In this document: positions 1-7,742 of the stretch, piece by piece
Layout: the number at the start of each line of letters is the position of its first letter
Position numbering within the stretch: the stretch's first letter is position 1
NCBI GenBank assembly: GCA_900547815.1
Contig: URHY01000073.1
Span: forward strand, 1-9,527
Source of the DNA: an uncultured Solobacterium sp.
Lineage (GTDB): Bacteria; Bacillota_I; Bacilli_A; Erysipelotrichales; Erysipelotrichaceae
Reading direction: 5' to 3'
DNA: 9,527 bases
The notes under the pieces: model-generated
What the model was told of the DNA's origin: nothing
The model's database searches: none
What the model saw: only the letters and a program-made list of their open reading frames with translations
Translations under genes and position numbers: made by a program

Positions 1-36
1 ACAAGTTAACTGAATACATTGATTCAAATCACCCAT

Positions 37-69
37 TATAAAAGAGCAGAGATTTAAACATCTCTGCTC
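37..69 (-). terminator. Intrinsic terminator of the vanX-like/nlpC operon
   Basis: A perfect 10-bp stem pairs 44-53 (GAGCAGAGAT) with 60-69 (ATCTCTGCTC) around a 6-nt loop. Read on the minus strand, the stem is followed by TTTTATAAT, a modest U-tract. No T-run follows on the plus strand, so it fits termination of the leftward operon whose last stop codon lies at 133-135. Bases 1-36 hold nothing I can assign. Confidence 0.7.
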
Positions 70-79
70 CCTAGTTAAT

Positions 80-113
80 AACCCTTTAAACACTCATAGG
101 GTTTTCAACCCTA
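80..113. repeat. Alternative short hairpins downstream of the nlpC-like gene
   Basis: AACCCT occurs at 80-85 and 107-112, and its complement AGGGTT at 98-103. The central copy can pair with either neighbour. TAGGGTT/AACCCTA (97-113) gives a 7-bp stem with a 3-nt loop; pairing 80-85 with 98-103 gives a 6-bp stem with a longer loop. Lying between the stop codon and the stronger hairpin at 44-69, it may be part of the 3' untranslated region of the leftward operon. No T-run follows, so it is not a convincing terminator. Confidence 0.35.
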
Positions 114-132
114 CAATTCTTGAAGCCAACTT

Positions 133-804
133 TTAGTCGACCCTATCTAATTGCGGATTACCGTATTTTACAGCTTGTGAATTTGAATTTCCATTTTGAT
201 CATGCGTGCCTGAAATCTTGACTCCAGGTGGACTTGAATGCACAATTAGTAAACTTCCATCCTCGCATACGGCAAGTACGATATAAACATGGGCATTTGC
301 CATAGAGACAATATCACCTGGTTTTGCGTTTTGAATAGAGTCTTTATAGGTTCCTAATTTCATATTCGCAAATGTTTTTGTCATTTCTTCAGCCTTTAAT
401 ACATAGCCATCGCCATGATTGGATTTAGTTTCTAATGTATTGTAGATAGCCCAACCGACATAGCCAGAACAATCGAGTCCTTCATGAATTTCATACATAT
501 AGTTTTCATAGTTGTATGAACTATCTTGTGAATTATAAAAGGATTTCCATTCCTTGGATAACCCCAAAGTCAATGCTTCATTTCCAGAACCAGTTTGTGC
601 TTCGTTCCAGCCTCCACCATAAATATACAGGGTTTGACCAACGGGTTTTAACGCGTTCTTTAAAAAAGTAGTTGTCGTATGAATGGGTTTTGATTGAACT
701 TTTGTTTCTTCTGTTTTATGACATGAAGATATTCCAAAGATAATTACACACAGTATTAAGATAGGCAATAAAATACGGTCATAGCGAATTTTTCTTTTTT
801 TCAT
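133..804 (-). CDS. NlpC/P60-family cell-wall peptidase, lipoprotein
   Basis: Predicted 223-residue exported cysteine peptidase of the NlpC/P60 fold, which cleaves peptide stems of peptidoglycan. A basic N-terminus (KKRK), a hydrophobic segment at about 11-27 and a lipobox I-S-S-C with Cys28 indicate a lipoprotein anchored outside the membrane. The catalytic core is visible: Cys112 in GLDCSGY, His172 in ANAHVYIV, and His189 in IVHSS as the likely third residue. The stretch YGGGWNEAQTGSG before the core is typical of a Firmicute subgroup of this family. ATG at 804-802 overlaps the preceding stop by one base (TAATG), with AGAGG upstream, so translation is coupled to the small cysteine protein. 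It is the last gene of a leftward operon starting with a VanX-like dipeptidase, which supports a role in wall-peptide turnover. The exact bond cleaved cannot be read from the sequence. Confidence 0.88.
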   Translation of the reverse strand: MKKRKIRYDRILLPILILCVIIFGISSCHKTEETKVQSKPIHTTTTFLKNALKPVGQTLYIYGGGWNEAQTGSGNEALTLGLSKEWKSFYNSQDSSYNYENYMYEIHEGLDCSGYVGWAIYNTLETKSNHGDGYVLKAEEMTKTFANMKLGTYKDSIQNAKPGDIVSMANAHVYIVLAVCEDGSLLIVHSSPPGVKISGTHDQNGNSNSQAVKYGNPQLDRVD

Positions 805-1175
805 TATTTCTTGACCTCTTCTATCAATTCATCAATATAAGAATCATCAATGTCAAAGCCTAAATAACATAGACCGCGATAGATGAAGTTCATATCACTT
901 AAATTCAGGATTTGATTCATCAATTCCTTTTTCTTGTCATTAATCAAAGACATGTCATAATCACTTGTATTGCCACAAGGATGTATACAGGTTTTGCAGC
1001 TTGGCGATATCTTGTCTTTTTCTTTGTGTACTGTATCAATTAGATCTTGTGTAACCGTATGATTTCTTAGATGTTGAAGACAATCTAAAATAATTGTGTC
1101 TGTGTTTTCTGTTTTTGGATTTGAATCCACGGTTTTAGAAAGACCAATTAAAGCAGACCATAATTTAGTTTCCAT
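804..1175 (-). CDS. Small CxxCxxxC protein, hydroxylamine-reductase-like annotation family
   Basis: 123-residue soluble protein with no signal peptide or membrane segment. Its hallmark is Cys60-x2-Cys63-x3-Cys67 in SCKTCIHPCGNTSDYDM; Cys32 and Cys103 lie outside the motif. From memory, similar Clostridia proteins of about 120-130 residues carry a C-x2-C-x2-PCGRTxDYDM motif and are often labelled hydroxylamine reductase, although they are far too short to be the hybrid-cluster enzyme. A metal or Fe-S site is plausible but not shown. The ends are amphipathic helices. ATG at 1175-1173 has a strong GGAGG at 1185-1189, 9 nt upstream and inside the 3' end of the VanX-like gene, which it overlaps by 11 nt; its stop overlaps the next start by one base. 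Function unknown; the catalytic label should not be taken literally. Confidence 0.8.
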   Translation of the reverse strand: METKLWSALIGLSKTVDSNPKTENTDTIILDCLQHLRNHTVTQDLIDTVHKEKDKISPSCKTCIHPCGNTSDYDMSLINDKKKELMNQILNLSDMNFIYRGLCYLGFDIDDSYIDELIEEVKK

Positions 1176-1779
1176 CAGATTTTACCTCCACATTAAAATA
1201 AGTATCTGGATAGGGTTCATCCTTTAAAGTATAGTGCCACCACTCAGATTCTAAAGGGATAAATCCATTATCTAACATTAAATTTCTAAGTGTCTTGCGA
1301 TTGTTTATTTGATGATTCGTTAATCCTTTTGTGTATAATGGACTCGAAATATCGCCAAAGTAATCAAAGTAAGATCCCATATCTAATTCTTTTCCTGTTT
1401 TTTCATCAACTAAAGTTAAATCGACAGTGCTACCTCTGGTGTGCGCTGATTTTTCAATGATAAAGTCATTCTCAAAAAGATATTTTTTGGAATATTTTGG
1501 ATAGAAAATGGATTTCATTTTATCATCCTCAGTATCTTTCCAAGTCATGAAATGATCAAGGGCACTTTGAGGTCGATAGGCATCCCATATCTTTAATCGA
1601 TATCCCATTTGTCTTGCCTTTGAATTGATTACTTTTAATTGCTTCACCAATTCTTTTGTTCCTAACGCTACTGGATCTATATAGCCATCAATGATTTCAC
1701 CAATGAAATTGTAAGTTGTGCAATAGCGAATATCTAAAAGAATATCGGGGATTTCTTTTTGTATATTTAATAATTTCAT
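1165..1779 (-). CDS. D-alanyl-D-alanine dipeptidase, VanX/DdpX type (peptidase M15D)
   Basis: 204 residues, close to VanX (202). Zinc-dependent dipeptidase that hydrolyses D-Ala-D-Ala. The family signature is complete: zinc ligands His113 and Asp120 in SAHTRGSTVD, His182 in EWWHY, catalytic base Glu179, and the transition-state arginine Arg69 in DAYRPQ; these match VanX His116, Asp123, His184, Glu181 and Arg71. No signal peptide is seen, so it should act in the cytoplasm. With no vanH/vanA ligase genes and no vanRS beside it, a housekeeping role such as recycling or using D-Ala-D-Ala as a nutrient is more likely than glycopeptide resistance. It heads a leftward operon with the small cysteine protein and an NlpC/P60 lipoprotein. 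The ATG at 1779-1777 has no recognisable Shine-Dalgarno; the upstream sequence is nearly pure A/T, and no good alternative start exists. Confidence 0.92.
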   Translation of the reverse strand: MKLLNIQKEIPDILLDIRYCTTYNFIGEIIDGYIDPVALGTKELVKQLKVINSKARQMGYRLKIWDAYRPQSALDHFMTWKDTEDDKMKSIFYPKYSKKYLFENDFIIEKSAHTRGSTVDLTLVDEKTGKELDMGSYFDYFGDISSPLYTKGLTNHQINNRKTLRNLMLDNGFIPLESEWWHYTLKDEPYPDTYFNVEVKSDGN

Positions 1780-1827
1780 GTATATATTCTAATATATTTG
1801 TTTATGTTAATCCACTTATGTTTTGTG

Positions 1828-1851
1828 TATAATACATGTTAGAAATGAGGT
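1828..1851 (+). promoter_or_regulatory. -10 box and ribosome binding site of the 1859 gene
   Basis: A perfect TATAAT lies at 1828-1833 in the 79-base divergent region. No good -35 hexamer is found 16-18 nt upstream (TGTTAA at 17 nt is poor). Transcription would begin near 1840, giving a leader of about 19 nt. GAGGT at 1847-1851 lies 7 nt before ATG 1859. This rules out the upstream in-frame TTG at 1823, which is followed directly by the -10 box. Confidence 0.6.
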
Positions 1852-1858
1852 AATAAAC

Positions 1859-2461
1859 ATGAAATTTAGTGATATTGATTTTTCAGCCATTTCAAGAATG
1901 ATGGACAATATGAGCGATGAAGAAAAGAATAAGTTAAATGACATGGCTCAAAATATGATGAATAATATGAAACAAAACGAAGAGCCTGAAGAAGAAACTG
2001 ACTTTTATGAAGCTTTAAATATAAATGAAGAAGATTATGCAGATTTTCCGGGAAGTGTCTTAGATCAAATCGAAGCAGGAAGTGATTTGGAAGTCTATTA
2101 TGAAGATGTAAAGGATGTTGATTTTAGTGCGAGTGCCTTATTTTATGCGAAAGCTACTTTGAATATGTTGCGAAAATATATCTATCCTATCTTTAAGAAT
2201 TTCTTTGATGGATTTAATAATCCTTCAACGACAACCATCTATTCCTATTTATATCCTTTAATGAACCAGGATAATATTCATAAGTTGTTTGATGAAGAGT
2301 TTGGTACACCAGAAGGATGGATGGAACTTAAAAATGCTCTTCAACAAATCTATATTATTTTAAATCGTGCAGAGTATGATTTTGTGAGTTATGAAGATTT
2401 ACAATTATTAAAAGATATCTTGTTTAATCAAGAAGTATTATTGAAAATTAAGAATCTATGA
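1859..2461 (+). CDS. Hypothetical acidic protein, co-translated with a pentapeptide-repeat protein
   Basis: I do not recognise this 200-residue protein. There is no signal peptide or clear membrane helix. Residues 1-40 are helical and methionine-rich (Met14, 15, 18, 29, 33, 34, 37). Residues 41-63 are strongly acidic (NEEPEEETD, NINEEDYAD) and look like a flexible linker. Residues 80-200 are mostly helical and aromatic-rich, with KYIYPIFKNFFDGF near 106-119 and TTIYSYLYPLM near 125-135. The start is ATG 1859, with GAGGT 7 nt upstream and a TATAAT box about 25 nt upstream; an upstream in-frame TTG would add 12 residues but would begin within the promoter. The stop overlaps the next start as ATGA (2458-2461), so the two products are probably made together and may interact. 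It is divergent from the VanX-like operon. No function is proposed. Confidence 0.85.
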   Translation: MKFSDIDFSAISRMMDNMSDEEKNKLNDMAQNMMNNMKQNEEPEEETDFYEALNINEEDYADFPGSVLDQIEAGSDLEVYYEDVKDVDFSASALFYAKATLNMLRKYIYPIFKNFFDGFNNPSTTTIYSYLYPLMNQDNIHKLFDEEFGTPEGWMELKNALQQIYIILNRAEYDFVSYEDLQLLKDILFNQEVLLKIKNL

Positions 2462-3072
2462 AAAAGCTAAAAATCAATACGAGTCTTGAACCAATGGATG
2501 AATGGACATATGAATCGTATGTGAGTGATTATATATTTGAGAATGTTTGTATTGAAGAAAACTTAGATAATATCACGATGGATGGGTGTAAATTTAGCAA
2601 GTGTCAATTTAAAGATTGTAGCTTTAGCTTTATTGAATATATGGATATTATTTTTGATCATTGTGAATTTGAAAATGTACACTTGAATCAATGTAGTTTA
2701 AGTCGTGTTCATTTCATTTCTTGTCGAATCAGTGGAATGGAACTTTCACAAAGCTTAGTGCAAGATACATTATTTCAATTATGCAAAGGACATTATTGTG
2801 ACTTTGGTGGCAGTACATTTAAAGAGTGTGCATTTGACATCAATGATTTAACGGGTTCAGGATTTGTTCAATGTGATTTTAAAAAGACTTCATTTGATAA
2901 ATGTATATTAAATTCAACGGAATGGTTTAACACAAAATTAAAAGAGCTTGATTTCTCAAGCTGTGAAATTGAAAACATTGCGGTGTCGAGTGATAAATTA
3001 ACAGGTGTTGTCGTGAATTCATCCCAAGCGCTTGAATTTGTGAAACTTTTAGGTATTGTAGTTAAAGATTGA
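2458..3072 (+). CDS. Pentapeptide-repeat protein (right-handed quadrilateral beta-helix)
   Basis: 204 residues. Counting every fifth residue from Phe46 to Val186 gives F, L, I, M-like, V, Y or W at nearly every step (46, 51, 56, 61, 66, 71 and so on), the only clear break being Gly111. That is about 29 consecutive repeats, predicting one long beta-helix. The residue two before each centre is very often cysteine (44, 49, 54, 69, 79, 89, 109, 114, 124, 139, 149, 169), where many relatives have alanine. Some family members (Qnr, MfpA, McbG) mimic DNA and protect gyrase; others have unknown roles. The unbroken register argues against the loop insertions typical of Qnr and is more like MfpA in layout. 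The start overlaps the upstream stop (ATGA), with no good Shine-Dalgarno, so translation is probably coupled. Its end overlaps the convergent tetR-like gene by 11 nt. Confidence 0.88.
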   Translation: MKKLKINTSLEPMDEWTYESYVSDYIFENVCIEENLDNITMDGCKFSKCQFKDCSFSFIEYMDIIFDHCEFENVHLNQCSLSRVHFISCRISGMELSQSLVQDTLFQLCKGHYCDFGGSTFKECAFDINDLTGSGFVQCDFKKTSFDKCILNSTEWFNTKLKELDFSSCEIENIAVSSDKLTGVVVNSSQALEFVKLLGIVVKD

Positions 3073-3592
3073 TATATTGTTTCAATCTTTCGGGCATGGA
3101 TTCAATCAACATATTGACTAGCGTTTCTATATCTAAATACATATTTTTTTCGACCCAGGACTTAGTCATTTCAATAGATCCATGACAATACATTTGAAGT
3201 AGAAAGTCTAGTTGTGGATCAATTGTCGTCTTTGTTTCAATTTTCTTTTTGTAGAAATCATAGATACAGCGATAATCATAGTTTGTCAAAGAATTGTAGT
3301 CATCTTCTTTAAAGGCTTCTTTAAAGAATGTGTTTTGGCTTTGAATAAAAGTGAATTTCTTAATTAAAGCTTCTTTTAAAGTGGTTTGATCAGCCATTTC
3401 TTTAAAAGAGTCTAGACATAGCTTTTCAAAATACCAGTTTACTAGATCTTCTTTATCTTCAAAATTACGATAAAAAGTCTGTCGTGTTAAATTTGATTCC
3501 TTTGTGATTTGAGTGACTGTAATCTTGTTTAAGGGTTGTGTTTTTAATAAGTTTAATAGCGCATTTGCGATTGTTAGTTTTGTATCGTTCAT
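3062..3592 (-). CDS. TetR/AcrR-family transcriptional regulator
   Basis: 176 residues from ATG 3592-3590; an in-frame ATG at 3610-3608 would add six residues. The N-terminal helix-turn-helix is clear: KITVTQITKESNLTRQTFYR followed by NFEDKEDLVNWYF, the pattern of the TetR group with a YRNF-type recognition-helix end. The C-terminal part, rich in aromatic and acidic helices, is the ligand and dimer domain and resembles the TetR_C families of Firmicutes (DhaS-like regulators). The ligand cannot be predicted. Neither start has a Shine-Dalgarno. A perfect TATAAT on the minus strand (3604-3599) would place the first transcribed base at about 3592, so the shorter form could be read from a leaderless transcript, and the longer start would not be transcribed from that promoter. 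It is divergent from the DtxR-like gene, with a palindrome between them. Confidence 0.85.
   Translation of the reverse strand: MNDTKLTIANALLNLLKTQPLNKITVTQITKESNLTRQTFYRNFEDKEDLVNWYFEKLCLDSFKEMADQTTLKEALIKKFTFIQSQNTFFKEAFKEDDYNSLTNYDYRCIYDFYKKKIETKTTIDPQLDFLLQMYCHGSIEMTKSWVEKNMYLDIETLVNMLIESMPERLKQYINL
3064..3090. repeat. Inverted repeat at the convergent gene junction
   Basis: AAAGATTGA (3064-3072) and TCAATCTTT (3082-3090) form a perfect 9-bp stem with a 9-nt loop. It lies across the overlapping 3' ends of the pentapeptide and tetR-like genes, so it is in the transcript tail of both. Neither side has a good T-run, so it is at best a weak bidirectional terminator or an RNA-stabilising hairpin. 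Confidence 0.45.
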
Positions 3593-3598
3593 ATAACT

Positions 3599-3604
3599 AT
3601 TATA
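3599..3604 (-). promoter_or_regulatory. Candidate -10 box of the tetR-like gene
   Basis: The minus strand reads TATAAT here. Sixteen bases upstream is TTTAAA, which matches four of six -35 positions. The first transcribed base would fall at or next to ATG 3592, suggesting leaderless mRNA. This is inferred from spacing only. Confidence 0.45.
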
Positions 3605-3614
3605 TGTCATGACA
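3605..3614. promoter_or_regulatory. Candidate operator, 10-bp palindrome TGTCATGACA
   Basis: A perfect 10-bp palindrome lies directly upstream of the minus-strand TATAAT (3599-3604) and one base before the plus-strand -35 (3616-3621). A protein bound here could repress both divergent genes. A TetR-type autoregulator is the natural candidate, although TetR operators are usually somewhat longer. A further TGAC at 3617-3620 extends the pattern. Confidence 0.45.
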
Positions 3615-3615
3615 A

Positions 3616-3665
3616 TTGACTTTAAAAGAGGACTAGCTTAAAATTAAAGAAAAGAATTAGAGGAG
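3616..3665 (+). promoter_or_regulatory. Promoter and ribosome binding site of the DtxR-like gene
   Basis: TTGACT (3616-3621) and TAAAAT (3639-3644) are separated by exactly 17 nt, each one mismatch from consensus, giving a start near 3651. AGGAG at 3661-3665 is 8 nt before ATG 3674 but only 2 nt before ATG 3668, so 3674 is the better start. Confidence 0.7.
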
Positions 3666-3673
3666 TAATGAAT

Positions 3674-4045
3674 ATGCAGTTAGGCGAATCGATGGAAGAT
3701 TATTTAGAAGCCATATTAGTTTTATCAAAATGTTTAGATCATGTTCGTAGTGTTGATGTCGCAAGTTATTTGGGTTTTTCTAAGCCCAGCGTCTCACATG
3801 CCGTAAAATTATTGTCTGAGCAAGGATTAATTGTTTTAGATGTTAGTAAATTTTTAACTTTAAGTGAAGAAGGAAAGAGAATCGCAGAAGAAACATATGC
3901 GCGTCATACTTTCTTTTCAGATATGCTACAAAATATTGGGGTACCTAAAAATATTGCGACAGAAGATGCTTGTCGTATTGAACATGTGATTTCGCAAGAA
4001 ACTTTTGAGGCAATTAAAAAGTATTATCAAAATAATAAAGACTAG
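3674..4045 (+). CDS. DtxR/MntR-family metal-dependent regulator, short form
   Basis: 123 residues. The order is N-terminal SMEDYLEAI helix, winged helix-turn-helix at about 24-55 (RSVDVASYLGFSKPSVSHAVKLL), then a dimerisation domain ending after IEHVIS. There is no C-terminal SH3-like domain, as in MntR. Aligning by eye to B. subtilis MntR gives metal-site residues Asp9 (MntR Asp8), Glu12 (Glu11), His78 (His77), Cys100 (Glu99), Glu103 (Glu102) and His104 (His103). The Cys100 position is cysteine in iron-sensing DtxR/IdeR, while Asp9 is MntR-like (Met10 in DtxR), so the site is mixed. It probably represses metal-uptake genes when Fe(II) or Mn(II) is plentiful; no transporter gene lies in this window. 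ATG 3674 is preferred over 3668 because of ribosome-binding-site spacing. A terminator overlaps its stop codon, so it is probably transcribed alone. Confidence 0.88.
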   Translation: MQLGESMEDYLEAILVLSKCLDHVRSVDVASYLGFSKPSVSHAVKLLSEQGLIVLDVSKFLTLSEEGKRIAEETYARHTFFSDMLQNIGVPKNIATEDACRIEHVISQETFEAIKKYYQNNKD

Positions 4046-4074
4046 CTATAGATTGTATCTGTAGCTTTTATTTT
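4044..4074 (+). terminator. Intrinsic terminator between the DtxR-like and U32 genes
   Basis: AGCTATAGAT (4044-4053) pairs with ATCTGTAGCT (4057-4066) over 10 bp including one G-T wobble, with a TGT loop, followed by TTTATTTT (4067-4074). The stem begins inside the DtxR-like stop codon (4043-4045). The T-run ends 3 nt before the AGGAG of the U32 gene, so it could also act as a read-through attenuator for that gene. Confidence 0.72.
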
Positions 4075-4090
4075 GAAAGGAGCAAGGAAA

Positions 4091-6252
4091 ATGAGACCAG
4101 AAATATTAGCGCCCGTAGGAAGTATGGAAGCATTAAATGCAGCATTAGCAGCAGGATGTGATGCTGTTTATTTTGGCTTGCCAAGTTTTGGAGCTAGAGC
4201 ATTCGCAAATAATTTTGACTTAGAAACTACAAAAGAAGTTATTGAAAGATGTCATTTGTGTGGTGTAAAAGTATATATTACGATGAATACAATATTATAT
4301 GAGGATGAAATAGAGGATGCCTACAATATGGCAAAAAAGGTTCATTCTTTTGGTGTAGATGCGTTGATCATTCAAGATTTAGGTTTTATCCATCTTTTGC
4401 ATCATAGACTACCCAATTTGGTGCTACATGCTTCTACACAGCTTTCAGTTTCTAATCCTTATCAAATTGAACAACTAAAAAAATTAGGTGTTCAACGTGT
4501 TGTTTTAGCTAGAGAATGTACAAAAGAAGAAATTCAAGCATGTGTAGATACAGGTATTGAAGTGGAAGTTTTTGCGCATGGAGCTTTATGCATTTGTTAT
4601 TCGGGGCAATGTTATTTTTCAAGTGTACATTATGGGCGAAGTGGAAATCGTGGAATGTGTGCGCAACCATGTCGAATGAAATACACCCTTTATGAAGATG
4701 GAAATAAAGTGGATACGCATGGAGAATATGTATTAAGTCCAAAAGATCTATCTTTGATTGATGAAGTGAATACATTAGCGGATATGGGGGTTTGTTCGTT
4801 AAAAATTGAAGGGCGAATGAAGAGCGCTCCATATGTTTATGAGAGTGTTTCACAAGTCAAAAAGGTATTAGAGAATATGGAACGAAATGTTGAGGACAAA
4901 CAAAACTTACGTGTTACATTCAATCGAGAATATACTGTAGGTCATATGTATAGGGCTAGTGGCAAAGAATTAATGAATAGTAAAACTTGTAATCATCAGG
5001 GAATTGAAATTGGCAAGGTTGTAAAGGTAAATAAAAATAAGATTTGCATTCAATTAAGTCAAGATCTGCATCAAAATGATGGAATTCGTTTTGAAAAAGA
5101 GAACTTGGGTTGTCATGTGAATTTTATGTATGATAAGAAACAAAAGTTGATTTCTTTCATGCCTAAAAATAATACAGTTCTAATCGAAGGACCAGTAGGT
5201 GTGCATGTAGGTAGTATTGTTCGTAAAACAATGGATTCTGAGTTGAATAAAACAATCGAGGAAAGAATTCGCACATCTAATCGTCAAAGCAAGGTTAATG
5301 CGATAGTAACTTGTAGTGCAGTTGGAAAGCCGATGGTAATGGAAGTGTATAAGGATTCGACAAGCGTTTGTGTTTCTACTGAAATTGATAGTGTACAGGC
5401 TTTAAAGCGTGCAACGGATGAAGAAACGTTAAACAAACAGTTTTCTAAGACAAAAGATAGTTGGGCAAGTTTTGATCATATTGAATATCATTTGGGTAAA
5501 GACATTTATTTTCCAATTTCAGTTATGAACCAACTTCGTAGGGATGCTCTTGAGAAAATGAAAGAGGCTTGTTTAAAACAGGAGCCGCTTGTTGAAAAAG
5601 AATATAGTTATATTCCACAAGAGAGTAAAACCTCATTTGATTTGTTTGAAATTAATTCAATGAATCAAAAGGTTGATGATTCTTCTTGTTATGTGAGTGA
5701 AATGTTTAACAGTAATCAAATCTTAGAAAAATCAAATATAACGAGTGTTGATGGATTCGTGAATGCGCATCTAGGTAAAGGAAAAATTGTAGATTCATTA
5801 AATGTTTCTAATTCATATAGTGTGGCTGCTATCTTAGAAATGGGATATGAAAGTTGTGTAATCAGTGATGAGTGTGACAAGTATCAGGTTGAAGAAATAA
5901 TGAAGGGCTTTTCGAATCGTTATCATTTTGATGCTCCAGTCTATAAGACTTTGTATCAGAAACGACGCTTGATGACGATGAAACATTGTCCTGTAAATAC
6001 GGCTTTAAAAGATGGTGAGAGAATGAATTGCGGTTTGTGCCATCATCATCGTTATGAGCTTGAAGGCTTAGATGGAAAGCGTGTCTTTTTATTTGGAGAT
6101 AAAGATTGTCACATGCGATTATATGATGTGAATATTATGAATGAAATTGAAAATCGAAAAGATTATGAATCGTATGGAATAAAACATTTCCGCTTTGTGT
6201 TTACTGATGAGAACCAAGAGGAAGTTAAAACCGCTTTCAGAGCCTATAATCG

Positions 6253-6256
<4 letters not shown>
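4091..6256 (+). CDS. U32-family protein, RlhA-like, probable Fe-S RNA hydroxylase
   Basis: 721 residues from ATG 4091, with AGGAG (4078-4082) 8 nt upstream. The N-terminal barrel starts MRPEILAPVGSMEAL and carries the U32 signature at 159-177: E-x-F-x2-G-A-L-C, then G-x-C-x2-S. Cys167, Cys174, Cys190 (or Cys194) and Cys235 match in spacing the 4Fe-4S ligands of U32 relatives such as UbiU. The middle part, ending in a PISVMNQLRRDALEKM segment, resembles the DUF3656/collagenase-like region of E. coli RlhA, which hydroxylates C2501 of 23S rRNA. Shorter relatives (TrhP) hydroxylate tRNA U34. The C-terminal 90 residues hold a further Cys633, Cys647, Cys650, Cys673 set. It is longer than RlhA (653). 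The old label of collagenase or protease is probably wrong. The exact RNA target here is inference. Codon use is ordinary and AT-rich, unlike the following enolase. Confidence 0.87.
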
Positions 6257-7647
<1,391 letters not shown>

Positions 7648-7673
7648 TATTTCACTAAGAACTTTAGCTAATT

Positions 7674-7698
7674 AAGACCCTTCGGGGTCTTTTTTTTT
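7674..7698 (+). terminator. Strong intrinsic terminator after eno
   Basis: AAGACCC (7674-7680) and GGGTCTT (7685-7691) form a 7-bp stem closed by a stable TTCG tetraloop, running into an eight-T tract (7691-7698). It lies 27 nt after the eno stop codon. Confidence 0.93.
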
Positions 7699-7742
7699 GA
7701 CGCGTTTCGTATTACTATTAAACAAGTAAAAGGAAGTGCTAT

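Noticed and set aside
1165..1779. Vancomycin resistance cluster
   Set aside because: Only the dipeptidase is present. Without VanH, a VanA-type ligase or VanRS nearby, the VanX fold alone does not imply resistance.
1823..1858. In-frame TTG start extending the hypothetical gene upstream by 12 residues
   Set aside because: It runs into the TATAAT box and lies before the GAGGT that correctly serves ATG 1859.
2458..3072. Calling the pentapeptide protein a Qnr quinolone resistance gene
   Set aside because: The repeat register is uninterrupted, lacking the loop insertions of Qnr, and family membership alone does not show gyrase binding.
3668..3673. ATG 3668 as start of the DtxR-like gene
   Set aside because: It is only 2 nt from AGGAG; ATG 3674 has ideal 8-nt spacing.
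4073..4090. TTG start extending the U32 protein by six residues
   Set aside because: The extension covers the AGGAG ribosome binding site itself; MRPEILAPVGS from ATG 4091 is the usual family start.
4509..4853. Minus-strand 114-codon open frame
   Set aside because: It lies wholly inside the U32 gene, opposite its conserved cysteine signature; composition is biased (His, Leu, Tyr) and no ribosome binding site or family is apparent.
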